Shown: positions 1 through 7,667 of the stretch, piece by piece
How the letters are laid out: every line of letters starts with the position of its first letter
How positions within the stretch are numbered: position 1 is the first letter of the stretch
Assembly: GCA_022793655.1 (NCBI GenBank)
Contig: JAAWDG010000017.1
Location: 109,791-173,790 of the forward strand
Reading direction: 5' to 3'
DNA: 64,000 nucleotides
DNA from: Clostridiales bacterium
GTDB lineage: Bacteria > Bacillota > Clostridia > Oscillospirales > CAG-272
Position numbers and translations under genes: made by a program
The notes under the pieces: generated by a model
Seen by the model: only the letters and a program-made list of their open reading frames with translations
What the model was told of the DNA's origin: nothing
The model's database searches: none

Positions 1-2
1 AA

Positions 3-317
3 CTTGCTCAGTCTAATGTCAAGCCCACCATTCCCGATGCGGTAGCCGGCGATATTACCGCGGCTATGCCCTATCGCTCATTAACCAACATCATTCATTT
101 TATCAAAGCGATGGATCATGTTGTACCTGGTTTTGCCGCCACTGAAACCCTTTTGTATTCGCCTGAGTTAAAATTCTATTCAAACCGCATTAAAATGGAT
201 GAAGATTTACATACCAATATCAAAGGACTTTACTGCCTTGGCGACAGTTCCGGCTGGACCAGAGGGCTTATGATGGCCTCGGCCATGGGCGTTGTAATGG
301 GCAGAAAGCTAGTATAG
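3..317 (+). CDS. FAD-dependent oxidoreductase, C-terminal part
   Basis: This is the last 104 codons of a gene that starts before the window; the frame is open from base 3. The tail has a GLYCLGDSSGWTRGLMMA segment followed by a hydrophobic helix. That is the usual C-terminal FAD-binding end of the COG2509-type NAD(P)/FAD-dependent dehydrogenase family, where a Gly-Asp pair contacts the flavin. The N-terminal Rossmann fold is not in the window, so the substrate cannot be inferred. No clear terminator follows before the next gene, 120 bases on. Family assignment rests only on this short motif. Confidence 0.6.
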   Translation, partial: LAQSNVKPTIPDAVAGDITAAMPYRSLTNIIHFIKAMDHVVPGFAATETLLYSPELKFYSNRIKMDEDLHTNIKGLYCLGDSSGWTRGLMMASAMGVVMGRKLV

Positions 318-437
318 ACTTTCTTTTTTCTTACATGTTACTGAATTGATTCAACAGCGCTTTTGCTGATTTCACGTTAAAGCACAGCGTAAGCCATGTA
401 TCATTAGAACATCTAAAACTAATTTATGGAGAACAAA

Positions 438-800
438 ATGGAACTAACAAAAATTAAAAAAAATGGCATTGTTTGTGCAGTTGTCAAAAGCGGCGCCGTT
501 GTTATTGCAGATGCGCAATCTGCTTTAGATCTGCTAATGGCAGCGAAATATGAGCTGGGAACACAGAATATTATCATCAATAAAAAGCTTGTTACGGAGG
601 ATTTCTTCGTTCTTAGCAAAGGGCTTGCCGGAGAAATTTTACAGAAGTATGTGAATTATCAAGGCCGAATCGCCATTTATGGTGATTATTCACACTATAC
701 AAGTAAACCGCTAAAAGATTTTATTTATGAAAGCAACCAAGGAAAAGACGTATTTTTTGTTGCCACAGAAGAAGAAGCGCTTGACATGCTCACCCGATAA
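438..800 (+). CDS. DUF4180 domain protein
   Basis: A 120-residue soluble protein that I recognise as DUF4180. It shows the family's central ALDLLMAAKYELG stretch, the EDFFVLSKGLAGEILQK motif and the C-terminal SKPLKDFIYESNQGKDVFF block, so it covers the whole domain and nothing else. The biochemical role is unknown; members are often small stand-alone genes in Firmicutes. The ATG at 438 is chosen over the one at 426 because TGGAG lies six bases before it, whereas the earlier ATG has no ribosome site. A hairpin about 45 bases downstream probably ends its transcript. Confidence 0.8.
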   Translation: MELTKIKKNGIVCAVVKSGAVVIADAQSALDLLMAAKYELGTQNIIINKKLVTEDFFVLSKGLAGEILQKYVNYQGRIAIYGDYSHYTSKPLKDFIYESNQGKDVFFVATEEEALDMLTR

Positions 801-844
801 ATCCCCCGCTTGTTCAAAGCAAGATTCCTTAGAAAGAAAAATCT

Positions 845-872
845 GGCAGTTATCCGATAATGGGTAACTGCC
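845..872 (+). terminator. hairpin after the DUF4180 gene
   Basis: An 8-bp stem GGCAGTTA/TAACTGCC with a 12-base loop sits 45 bases after the stop codon. The downstream bases are GCTTTGCTATTCT, only moderately T-rich, so termination here is plausible but not strong. Confidence 0.4.
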
Positions 873-923
873 GCTTTGCTATTCTATAGCATGCCACAAA
901 ATGTAGCGTTCTGAAACAAATTC

Positions 924-952
924 TTGACAATTTCCCGGTTCGGTGCTATACT
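924..952 (+). promoter_or_regulatory. promoter of the aro operon
   Basis: A TTGACA -35 box (924-929), a 17-base spacer and a TATACT -10 box (947-952) form a near-consensus sigma-A promoter. Transcription should begin near 959, about 20 bases before the leader peptide start and about 260 bases before aroB. No other good promoter is seen before aroB. Confidence 0.8.
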
Positions 953-979
953 GAAAAAAATGAAAGAAACACGAGAATA

Positions 980-1048
980 ATGATGGGAACGAAACGATTT
1001 ATGGGCGCATATTATTTCTTTCGCTTTACTTACGCAGGTGTACAGTAA
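980..1048 (+). CDS. aromatic-rich leader peptide of the aro operon
   Basis: A 22-codon reading frame starts 21 bases after the predicted transcription start. Seven of twelve consecutive codons are aromatic (Phe at 998, then a YYFFRFTY run at 1010-1033), ending with TAA at 1046-1048. Such a codon run just before an aromatic biosynthesis operon and an intrinsic terminator is the hallmark of ribosome-mediated attenuation, as in pheL or the trp leaders. The ribosome site is weak (ACGAGA before the paired ATGs at 980 and 983). A start at the in-frame ATG at 1001 is also possible and would keep the YYFF run. Confidence 0.7.
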   Translation: MMGTKRFMGAYYFFRFTYAGVQ

Positions 1049-1134
1049 AGAAATTTGTGCTGCCGATGAACCGTCGTCAAGTCGTAAAAAAGATTGTATG
1101 GTAAGCCGCACAGAAAACTGTGCGGCTTTTCTTT
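1004..1134 (+). promoter_or_regulatory. transcription attenuator of the aro operon
   Basis: Four segments can form mutually exclusive stems. Segment 1 (1004-1011, inside the peptide) pairs with segment 2 (1056-1064) with one bulge. Segment 2 (1054-1063) alternatively pairs with segment 3 (1105-1114) at 9 of 10 positions. Segment 3 (1103-1113) pairs perfectly over 11 bp with segment 4 (1118-1128), giving a GC-rich terminator with an AAAA loop and a TTTTCTTT tail. A ribosome stalled on the Tyr/Phe codons would cover segment 1, free segment 2 and prevent the terminator. A ribosome reaching the stop codon would cover segment 2 and allow it. Pairings were found by eye. Confidence 0.7.
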
Positions 1135-1217
1135 ATTAGAAGTAGTCATCTATCACACGATTTATGCCTGTTACTGTTATCCATAGAAAAATCTGTTAGA
1201 AAGGTGTTCGCATTCTC

Positions 1218-2270
1218 ATGAATAAAGTGCATATCAACGCTTCAAAATCATATGATATACTCATTGAAAAAGGTCTTTTGCCCCACTGCGGGTCTTATAT
1301 TAAAACTATCTGCAAAGCGCAAAGCATTTGCCTTGTCACCGACGATACAGTCGATGCACTGTATGCAGACACCGTGATACATTCTTTACAGATAGAGGGA
1401 TTTCACACCGTTAAGTTTGTATTTGCCCACGGCGAAGAATCGAAAAACAGCGCCACCTATCTAAATCTAATCGATTACTTAGCACAAAACCACATCACCC
1501 GTACCGATGCCATTGTCGCGTTAGGGGGCGGCGTCGTTGGTGATCTTGCCGGTTTTGCAGCCGCCACCTTTTTACGAGGCATTTCCTTTATCCAGATACC
1601 CACTACCCTGCTTGCCTGTGTTGATTCCTCGGTTGGCGGCAAAACTGCGATTGATATTCAAGCGGGTAAAAACCTGCTCGGTGCATTTTATCAGCCCTCT
1701 CTTGTCCTCTGCGATCCGCTGACGCTGCGTACCCTGACCGACGAAATCTATCGGGACGGCTGTGCTGAAATCATCAAATATGCCATGATTACTGATGCTC
1801 ACTTTTTCGAACAGCTTAAGCAACAACCAGTCAAAGAGTGGGAAGAAGAGGTCATCAAACGCTGCGTCGAGATCAAGCGAGACGTTGTAATGCAAGATGA
1901 ATTCGACAGGGGCCTTCGTGCTCTGCTGAATTTCGGACACACGATTGGCCACGCCATTGAAGCATGCAGTCAATTTCAAATTTCACATGGCCATGCCGTG
2001 GCTATTGGCATGCATATCATCACCAAAGCAGCTGAAAACTTTGGCATTGCAGAAAAAGGCTGTACCGAAGCGCTTGAAAAGATACTCACTGCATACCATT
2101 TTCCGCTTGCTGTTACTTATTCGGATGAAGCTCTTTTCAAGGCAGCTCTACAAGATAAAAAAAGAGAGGGCGATTCCATCACACTGATCATTCCCACCCA
2201 AATAGGAACCTGCCGCATGCAACCGCTTCCCACTGAAAATCTGTTAGATTGGATTAAGCAAGGACGATGA
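1218..2270 (+). CDS. aroB: 3-dehydroquinate synthase
   Basis: AroB converts DAHP to 3-dehydroquinate, the second step of the shikimate pathway, in the cytoplasm with NAD and a divalent metal. The 350-residue length is normal. The nucleotide-binding GGGVVGDLAGF lies at residues 103-113, the DSSVGGKTAID signature at 136-146, and metal-ligand histidines occur in the NFGHTIGHA motif near residue 237. The start has AGAAAGGTG upstream. It is the first structural gene after the aromatic leader attenuator, and its stop overlaps the aroA start by 4 bases (ATGA). DAHP synthase, the step before it, is not in the window. Confidence 0.95.
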   Translation: MNKVHINASKSYDILIEKGLLPHCGSYIKTICKAQSICLVTDDTVDALYADTVIHSLQIEGFHTVKFVFAHGEESKNSATYLNLIDYLAQNHITRTDAIVALGGGVVGDLAGFAAATFLRGISFIQIPTTLLACVDSSVGGKTAIDIQAGKNLLGAFYQPSLVLCDPLTLRTLTDEIYRDGCAEIIKYAMITDAHFFEQLKQQPVKEWEEEVIKRCVEIKRDVVMQDEFDRGLRALLNFGHTIGHAIEACSQFQISHGHAVAIGMHIITKAAENFGIAEKGCTEALEKILTAYHFPLAVTYSDEALFKAALQDKKREGDSITLIIPTQIGTCRMQPLPTENLLDWIKQGR

Positions 2271-3523
2271 ATATCACATTATCTAAAAAAGAAATAAACG
2301 GCAGGCTGGCGGCCATTCCCTCAAAAAGCATGGCGCACCGTCTGCTCATCTGTGCCGCGCTCAGCAATGCCCCAACCGAAATCGAATGTCATGGTACCTC
2401 GGCCGATATAAAGGCCACCATCAACTGCCTTCGGGCGCTTGGCACTACCATTGAGCAGCAAAAACAGCGCATCTATGTCGCTCCTGCAAAAACCAAAATG
2501 GACAAAGTCAGTTGCGACTGCGGCGAAAGCGGCTCTACGCTGCGTTTTATTCTGCCCATTCTCGGTGCGCTTGGCAAAGAAAGTCTGCTTACTATGCATG
2601 GCCGACTGCCCTCTCGCCCTATGACGCCGCTGACCGATGCCCTCAGCCAACATGGCTGCACGTTTAGTTCGCCAGGCACGAATCCTCTTTCGATGAGCGG
2701 CCAGCTGACGGCTGGGCATTACCAAATGCCGGGGCATGTCTCTTCTCAATACATATCCGGTCTTTTATTTGCTTTGCCTTTACTGGCAGATGACAGTGAG
2801 ATAGCATTAACAAGCCCGCTGCAATCGGCCCCCTATGTAGCCATGACGCTTTGTGCATTAGCTCAGTTTGGCATTCATCCGGCATATAATACCCCGCCCG
2901 TCATGGATGGGCAGAACATCAAGATACCCGGTAGACAAACATATCGCTCACCTGGCAAGGTTTATGTAGAAGGCGATTGGTCCAACGCTGCCTTTATGCT
3001 GTGTGCCGGCGCTTTAGGTGGAAGGGTCACCCTAACCGGCTTATCGCTTCAATCACTGCAAGGTGATCAAAAAATCATCGAATTATTAACTCGCTTCGGC
3101 GCACAGGTCGAAATAGAAAAAAATCAAATTACTGTTAAAAAAGCGCCTCTGCGCGCCATCGAAATCGACGCCGCCGACATTCCCGATTTAGTTCCCATTT
3201 TAGCCGTTACCGCCGCCGGTGCGAAAGGCACCACCGTTATCTACCATATTGAACGGCTGCGGCTAAAAGAAAGTGACCGTGTACAGACTGTACAAGAACT
3301 GCTTACCCGTTTAGGCGCGGTTGTGAACGTAAAGGAGGACGCCATCGAGATTGCGGGCACCGGCGCTTTACACGGCGGTACGGTAGATGCTTATGGCGAT
3401 CATCGCATAGCCATGAGCGCCGCTGTAGCCTCTTTGCTTTGCCAAACGCCGGTCAGCTTATCCGGCGCACAAGCTGTTGAAAAATCATACCCTACTTTTT
3501 TTGAGGATTTTAACCAGTTATGA
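2267..3523 (+). CDS. aroA: 3-phosphoshikimate 1-carboxyvinyltransferase (EPSP synthase)
   Basis: AroA joins phosphoenolpyruvate to shikimate-3-phosphate, the sixth step of the pathway. At 418 residues it is full length for the two-domain inside-out barrel. Visible signatures are SKSMAHR (19-25), which holds the conserved lysine and arginine of the shikimate-phosphate site, GESGSTLRF, LPSRPMTPL, and the C-terminal YGDHRIAMSAAVA. The SGSTLRF context looks like the bacterial class II type, but the class cannot be settled by eye. Start and stop each overlap the neighbouring genes by an ATGA, so translation is probably coupled along aroB-aroA-aroC. Confidence 0.95.
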   Translation: MNITLSKKEINGRLAAIPSKSMAHRLLICAALSNAPTEIECHGTSADIKATINCLRALGTTIEQQKQRIYVAPAKTKMDKVSCDCGESGSTLRFILPILGALGKESLLTMHGRLPSRPMTPLTDALSQHGCTFSSPGTNPLSMSGQLTAGHYQMPGHVSSQYISGLLFALPLLADDSEIALTSPLQSAPYVAMTLCALAQFGIHPAYNTPPVMDGQNIKIPGRQTYRSPGKVYVEGDWSNAAFMLCAGALGGRVTLTGLSLQSLQGDQKIIELLTRFGAQVEIEKNQITVKKAPLRAIEIDAADIPDLVPILAVTAAGAKGTTVIYHIERLRLKESDRVQTVQELLTRLGAVVNVKEDAIEIAGTGALHGGTVDAYGDHRIAMSAAVASLLCQTPVSLSGAQAVEKSYPTFFEDFNQL

Positions 3524-4614
3524 GAACAAGTAAAATTGAACTAAATCAGTTAAAAATCGAAATATTTGGCCTTTCTCATTCACCCGAAATCGGTGTCATT
3601 ATAGAGGGACTGCCAGCCGGTGAACAAGTCGACCAAGAAAAACTGCAGGCTTTCTTAGAAAGACGCGCGCCTGGACGAAGCGCCGAAGCCACGGCCCGCA
3701 AAGAACCCGACAAAGCCGAGTTTATCGAGGGACTTGTGAACCAGCAAACCGATGGCACAACGCTTAAGGCGATTATCAAAAACACGAACACTCGTTCGCA
3801 TGATTACGATAATATTATTGATGTCCCAAGACCTGGTCATGCCGATTATCCCGCTTTTGTCAAATACAAGGGCGCGCAAGAAACAGCTGGCGGTGGCCAT
3901 TTTTCGGGTAGACTTACCGCCCCTTTATGCATCGCCGGCGGCATTTGTATGCAGGCTCTGCAGCGAGAGGGCATTGAAATCGGCGCCCATATTTATTCCA
4001 TTCAAAAAATATATGATACTCCCTTTGACCCAATGGCCCCCTCTTTTGCCCTATGCGATCACTTTCCTGTTATTAACGCAGAAGCCGGCGAACAAATGAA
4101 GCAGCTGATTCATGAGGCCAAGGCAGACGGAGATTCGGTAGGCGGCATGATTGAATGTGCGGCAACAGGACTACCTGTCGGTTTGGGAGAACATATGTTT
4201 TATGGCATTGAAAACACCATCAGCCGGCTAATTTTCGCCGTGCCAGCCGTCAAGGGCATTGAATTTGGTGAGGGTTTCCACGCCGCTATGCTCTATGGCT
4301 CTGAAAACAACGACGCTTACGTAATGCAGCAAGGCCAAATACAAACGAAAACCAATCATCATGGCGGCCTGTTAGGAGGCATGACAAGCGGCATGCCTTT
4401 GCTGTTTAAAACGGTGATCAAGCCAACGCCTTCGATTGCCAAAGAACAGGACAGCATCAGTTTATCGAAAAAAGAAAACACAAAGTTAATAGTCAAAGGC
4501 CGGCATGATCCTTGTATTGTGCCCCGTGCCGTACCGGTTATCGAAGCCGTATGTGCGATCGCTCTTTACGACGCACTCTTAACCGAAAAGGAGAATGAAA
4601 ATGGAACTCACTGA
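3520..4614 (+). CDS. aroC: chorismate synthase
   Basis: AroC makes chorismate from EPSP using reduced FMN. The protein has 364 residues, the usual length. The signatures include GLSHSPEIG near the N-terminus, the PGHADYPAFVKY segment, GGGHFSGRLTA and HHGGLLGGMTSGMP, which bind FMN and substrate. It overlaps aroA by ATGA, and its tail overlaps the pheA reading frame by about 14 bases. Its product is the branch-point metabolite used by the next gene, pheA. Confidence 0.95.
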   Translation: MRTSKIELNQLKIEIFGLSHSPEIGVIIEGLPAGEQVDQEKLQAFLERRAPGRSAEATARKEPDKAEFIEGLVNQQTDGTTLKAIIKNTNTRSHDYDNIIDVPRPGHADYPAFVKYKGAQETAGGGHFSGRLTAPLCIAGGICMQALQREGIEIGAHIYSIQKIYDTPFDPMAPSFALCDHFPVINAEAGEQMKQLIHEAKADGDSVGGMIECAATGLPVGLGEHMFYGIENTISRLIFAVPAVKGIEFGEGFHAAMLYGSENNDAYVMQQGQIQTKTNHHGGLLGGMTSGMPLLFKTVIKPTPSIAKEQDSISLSKKENTKLIVKGRHDPCIVPRAVPVIEAVCAIALYDALLTEKENENGTH

Positions 4615-5746
4615 CGCAAGAAAAAAAATTGATCAGATTGACCAAACGCTGATTGCGCTGTTTGAAGAACGTATGCGTACCAGCGCCGAGGTAGCCGCTT
4701 ATAAGCAAGAACATGGCCTGCCCGTTTTCGACGCCAAAAGAGAGCGCGATATATTAACAGGTATTTCTGCTAAAAGCGATGCCGATTTTCGCTCCTACAC
4801 CCGCGCCCTCTACTCAATGATTTTTGAGCTGTCCAAAGCTTATCAAAGCAAACTTATCAACAAAGAAACCGATTTATATCGCTCCATTCAGGACGCCATC
4901 AAATCCACCGACAAGGTGTTCCCCAAAGAAGCCAAAATTGCCTGTCAAGGCATTGAAGGCGCTTATTCGCAGGCCGCCTGTGAAAAGCTATTTTATGTAC
5001 CTGACATCGAATATTATTCTTCTTTTGAAAAAGTTTTTAATGCCATTGATTCGGGCTTCTGTGAATACGGCGTGCTTCCGCTTGAAAACAGCACGGCCGG
5101 TTCGGTCAATCAGGTGTATGATCTGATGATCAAGCATAATTTTTATATCATTCGTTCGGTGCGGGTAAAAATCAATCATAATTTGATGGCCGCCGAGCCG
5201 GTGCGCTTATCTGAACTCACTGAGATTTGTTCGCATGAACAAGCACTCAATCAATGTGCAAAATTCATTAAAAGCCTGCCTGGCCATATTAAGATCACGC
5301 CAGTGGCCAACACAGCGGTAGCGGCTGAAATGGCTGCTAAATCCGGCCGGCGCGATTTAGGCGTGTTATGTTCAAAGTCCTGCGCTGACCTCTATGGTCT
5401 GCATTGCCTGCAAAGCGGGGTTCAGGATGAAGGAAACAATTACACACGCTTCATTTGTATCTCGAAAAAATTGGCCATTTATCCAGGTGCCGATAAAACC
5501 TCTCTTATGTTAGTAACACCGCATAAACCGGGGGCTCTTTATCAAGTGTTAGCCCGCTTTTACGCGTTAGGCATTAACTTAATTAAATTAGAAAGTCGCC
5601 CCCTCTCCGATCGCGATTTTGAGTTCATGTTTTACTTCGATGTAGAAGCTTCGGTCTATTCGCCTGAATTTGCCCAACTCATCTGTGAATTAGAAACGCT
5701 TTGTGACGACTTTAAATATTTAGGCAGCTACACCCAGACTATTTGA
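4601..5746 (+). CDS. pheA: bifunctional chorismate mutase / prephenate dehydratase
   Basis: This P-protein turns chorismate into prephenate and then phenylpyruvate, committing flux to phenylalanine. The 381 residues divide into an AroQ-type helical chorismate mutase (about 1-90, starting MELTDARKKIDQID), a prephenate dehydratase (about 100-285, with the NYTRFICIS block carrying the TRF motif) and a C-terminal ACT domain (about 290-375, with KPGALYQVLARF and ESRP), which in the family binds phenylalanine for feedback inhibition. The ATG at 4601 lies 7 bases after AAAAGGAG; the ATG at 4595 is too close to it. The operon thus leads specifically to Phe, which fits the Phe/Tyr-rich leader upstream. 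Confidence 0.93.
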   Translation: MELTDARKKIDQIDQTLIALFEERMRTSAEVAAYKQEHGLPVFDAKRERDILTGISAKSDADFRSYTRALYSMIFELSKAYQSKLINKETDLYRSIQDAIKSTDKVFPKEAKIACQGIEGAYSQAACEKLFYVPDIEYYSSFEKVFNAIDSGFCEYGVLPLENSTAGSVNQVYDLMIKHNFYIIRSVRVKINHNLMAAEPVRLSELTEICSHEQALNQCAKFIKSLPGHIKITPVANTAVAAEMAAKSGRRDLGVLCSKSCADLYGLHCLQSGVQDEGNNYTRFICISKKLAIYPGADKTSLMLVTPHKPGALYQVLARFYALGINLIKLESRPLSDRDFEFMFYFDVEASVYSPEFAQLICELETLCDDFKYLGSYTQTI

Positions 5747-5797
5747 ATGTTAATCCATTTTTTTACGAGTGATTGTTTATCGATATGGAGGTAAGGT

Positions 5798-7021
5798 ATG
5801 AGAGCCGGTTTATTAGGCAAAAAACTGCCCCACAGTTTTTCACCAGAAATTCACGCCATGCTTGGCCATTATTCCTATGTGCTTTTTGAAAAAGAAGAAG
5901 ATGAATTAGAAACATTTTTAAAACAGGGGCCATTTGACGGCATCAATGTCACAATCCCGTATAAAAAAGCGGTGATTCCCTATCTTGACGCCCTCTCGCC
6001 AAGAGCAAAGGCACTTGGCAGCGTTAATACTATCCTCCGCCGCGAAGACGGCTCTCTCTATGGTGATAACACCGATTATGCCGGCCTTTTATACCTGATT
6101 CAGAAAAACAATATAGACTTAAAGAATCGTAAAACTTTAATTTTAGGTACAGGCGGTTCTTCCATCACGGCTAAAGCGGTAGCTGAAGAATTGGGGGCTA
6201 GTCCCATCATCAATATTTCACGCCGTGGCGAAAATAATTATACCAATCTTGAACGGCATGCTGATGCGGAAATTATTATCAACACCACGCCGGTCGGCAT
6301 GTATCCAAACAATGGTGAAAGTCCACTCTCGCTTGACCTTTTCCCTGCCTGTCAAGGCGTGATTGACATTATTTATAATCCCTCTCTCACCAGACTTCTA
6401 TTCGACGCTAAATGCCGGCAGATTCCTTATGCCAATGGTCTTAGCATGTTGGTAGCACAAGCAAAAGCGGCTTCCGAACTTTTTACCGGCCAATCGATTG
6501 ACAACAAGCAAATTGACCAAATTGTATCCTCTATTGAGAAAAAGACAAAGAACATTATTTTAATCGGTATGCCTGGCTGTGGAAAAACAACGGTCGGCAA
6601 AACGCTGTCAAAGCTTACAGGACGTCCTTTTGTCGACTGCGATGAAGAAATTGTCAAACAAACCGGGCTTTCGATTCCCGAAATATTCGCCGGCCAAGGG
6701 GAAGAAGCCTTCCGACGTATCGAAACCGATGTCACCGCCCGTCTCGCTAAAGAAAGCGGACTCATTATTGCCACCGGCGGCGGTGTTGTTACCAAGGAAA
6801 GAAATGAATATCTGCTCCGGCAACATGCATATATTGTTCATTTGACTCGAGAAACCGTTTTGTTGGCTACTACAGGGCGGCCCCTCTCGCAAAAAGGAAA
6901 CTTAGAAAAAATGTACCTTGAGCGCAAGCCGCTGTACCAGAGGCTTGCTGACTACACCGTGCAAGTGGACGGAGCATCTGAAACGGCCCAAAAAATCTGT
7001 TCGGAAATCGGCATTTGCTGA
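5798..7021 (+). CDS. aroEK: shikimate dehydrogenase-shikimate kinase fusion
   Basis: One 407-residue polypeptide appears to carry two consecutive pathway steps. Residues 1-245 are AroE, reducing 3-dehydroshikimate with NADPH: SFSPEIHA, the catalytic VTIPYKKAV (lysine near 56), DNTDYAG and the GTGGSS nucleotide loop near 117-122. Residues 250-407 are AroK, with the Walker A GMPGCGKTT (257-265), the DCDEEI Mg/shikimate site and the TGGGVV motif. Domains are joined by a short linker with no internal start that has a ribosome site. A GGAGGTAAG lies before the ATG. Separate genes are the more usual arrangement, so the fusion is worth noting. Confidence 0.93.
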   Translation: MRAGLLGKKLPHSFSPEIHAMLGHYSYVLFEKEEDELETFLKQGPFDGINVTIPYKKAVIPYLDALSPRAKALGSVNTILRREDGSLYGDNTDYAGLLYLIQKNNIDLKNRKTLILGTGGSSITAKAVAEELGASPIINISRRGENNYTNLERHADAEIIINTTPVGMYPNNGESPLSLDLFPACQGVIDIIYNPSLTRLLFDAKCRQIPYANGLSMLVAQAKAASELFTGQSIDNKQIDQIVSSIEKKTKNIILIGMPGCGKTTVGKTLSKLTGRPFVDCDEEIVKQTGLSIPEIFAGQGEEAFRRIETDVTARLAKESGLIIATGGGVVTKERNEYLLRQHAYIVHLTRETVLLATTGRPLSQKGNLEKMYLERKPLYQRLADYTVQVDGASETAQKICSEIGIC

Positions 7022-7062
7022 TCAATCGACCATTATTTCTGTGCAAAGAGAAAGGAACAGAC

Positions 7063-7503
7063 ATGAAAATATTAGTTATAAACGGACCCAATTTAAACCT
7101 CTTAGGGCTGCGCGAAAAAGAAATCTATGGGGAGGATTCCTATAACGATCTCATAAAGATGATTCAAGATTACTGCGAGCAAGAACAAATCTATGTCGAG
7201 TTTTTCCAGTCCAATCACGAAGGGGCGATCGTTGATGAAATTCAAAAAGCATACGGCGTTTTTGACGGCATTGTCATTAATCCCGCCGCTTATACCCACA
7301 CCAGCATTGCAATTTTGGACGCCTTAAAGGCCGTCAAAATTCCAACCGTAGAGGTACATATTTCAGATGTACAAAACCGAGAAGAATTCCGAAAGACATC
7401 TTACGTTTCACTGGTTGCCGTCAAAACAATTGCTGGTGAAGGATTTGCCGGTTATCAATCAGCCATTCGGTTTCTGCAAGAAAATTTTCAAAAAAACAGT
7501 TAA
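7063..7503 (+). CDS. aroQ: type II 3-dehydroquinate dehydratase
   Basis: AroQ dehydrates 3-dehydroquinate to 3-dehydroshikimate, filling the gap between AroB and the AroE half of the fusion. It is 146 residues, the usual size of the dodecameric type II enzyme. The signature GPNLNLLGLRE with its catalytic tyrosine shortly after, SNHEGAIVDEI, NPAAYTHTS and VEVHISD are all present. The ATG at 7063 follows AAAGGAACAG. An in-frame TTG upstream at 7015 has no ribosome site. It is the last gene of the operon, followed by a hairpin. Confidence 0.95.
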   Translation: MKILVINGPNLNLLGLREKEIYGEDSYNDLIKMIQDYCEQEQIYVEFFQSNHEGAIVDEIQKAYGVFDGIVINPAAYTHTSIAILDALKAVKIPTVEVHISDVQNREEFRKTSYVSLVAVKTIAGEGFAGYQSAIRFLQENFQKNS

Positions 7504-7531
7504 AACACCTCAATTACCTGTATAATCATTT

Positions 7532-7577
7532 GGTTTTAAACGGATGCATCCGCATCCTCTTCTCCTAAAACCAGATT
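7532..7577 (+). terminator. terminator of the aro operon
   Basis: Arms GGTTTTA (7532-7538) and TAAAACC (7566-7572) enclose an inner palindrome CGGATGCATCCG, followed by AGATTTTTATAAATTT. The stem is AT-rich but is placed 30 bases after aroQ with a T-run, consistent with a terminator. Confidence 0.5.
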
Positions 7578-7595
7578 TTTATAAATTTATATTAT

Positions 7596-7665
7596 GGTGA
7601 GTTCGTAACCATCCTCACCGAACAGACAAACAGGTCTGTTCAAATCAAAACTAAGGAGGTTTCTT
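7596..7665 (+). promoter_or_regulatory. candidate preQ1-type riboswitch before queT
   Basis: The leader has a stem GGTGAG/CTCACC (7596-7601 with 7614-7619) whose loop contains TTCGTAACC, then an 8-bp hairpin GAACAGAC/GTCTGTTC (7620-7641), an A-rich AAATCAAAACTAA and the AGGAGG ribosome site. Loop bases AACC (7607-7610) can pair with GGTT of the ribosome site (7658-7661), making an H-type pseudoknot with an embedded hairpin. This is the general plan of preQ1-II/III aptamers, while UUC in the loop and the AAAACUAAGG tail recall preQ1-I. Class assignment is open; the downstream queue-precursor transporter supports the idea. Confidence 0.45.
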
Positions 7666-7667
7666 TT

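Noticed and set aside
884..1111. 75-codon reading frame on the minus strand across the aro leader
   Set aside because: It is the antisense of the promoter, leader peptide and terminator, has no ribosome site and no recognisable domain.
953..1217. T-box riboswitch in front of aroB
   Set aside because: No T-box sequence (AGGGTGGNACCGCG type) or specifier-loop arrangement is visible; the peptide-based pairing explains the leader better.
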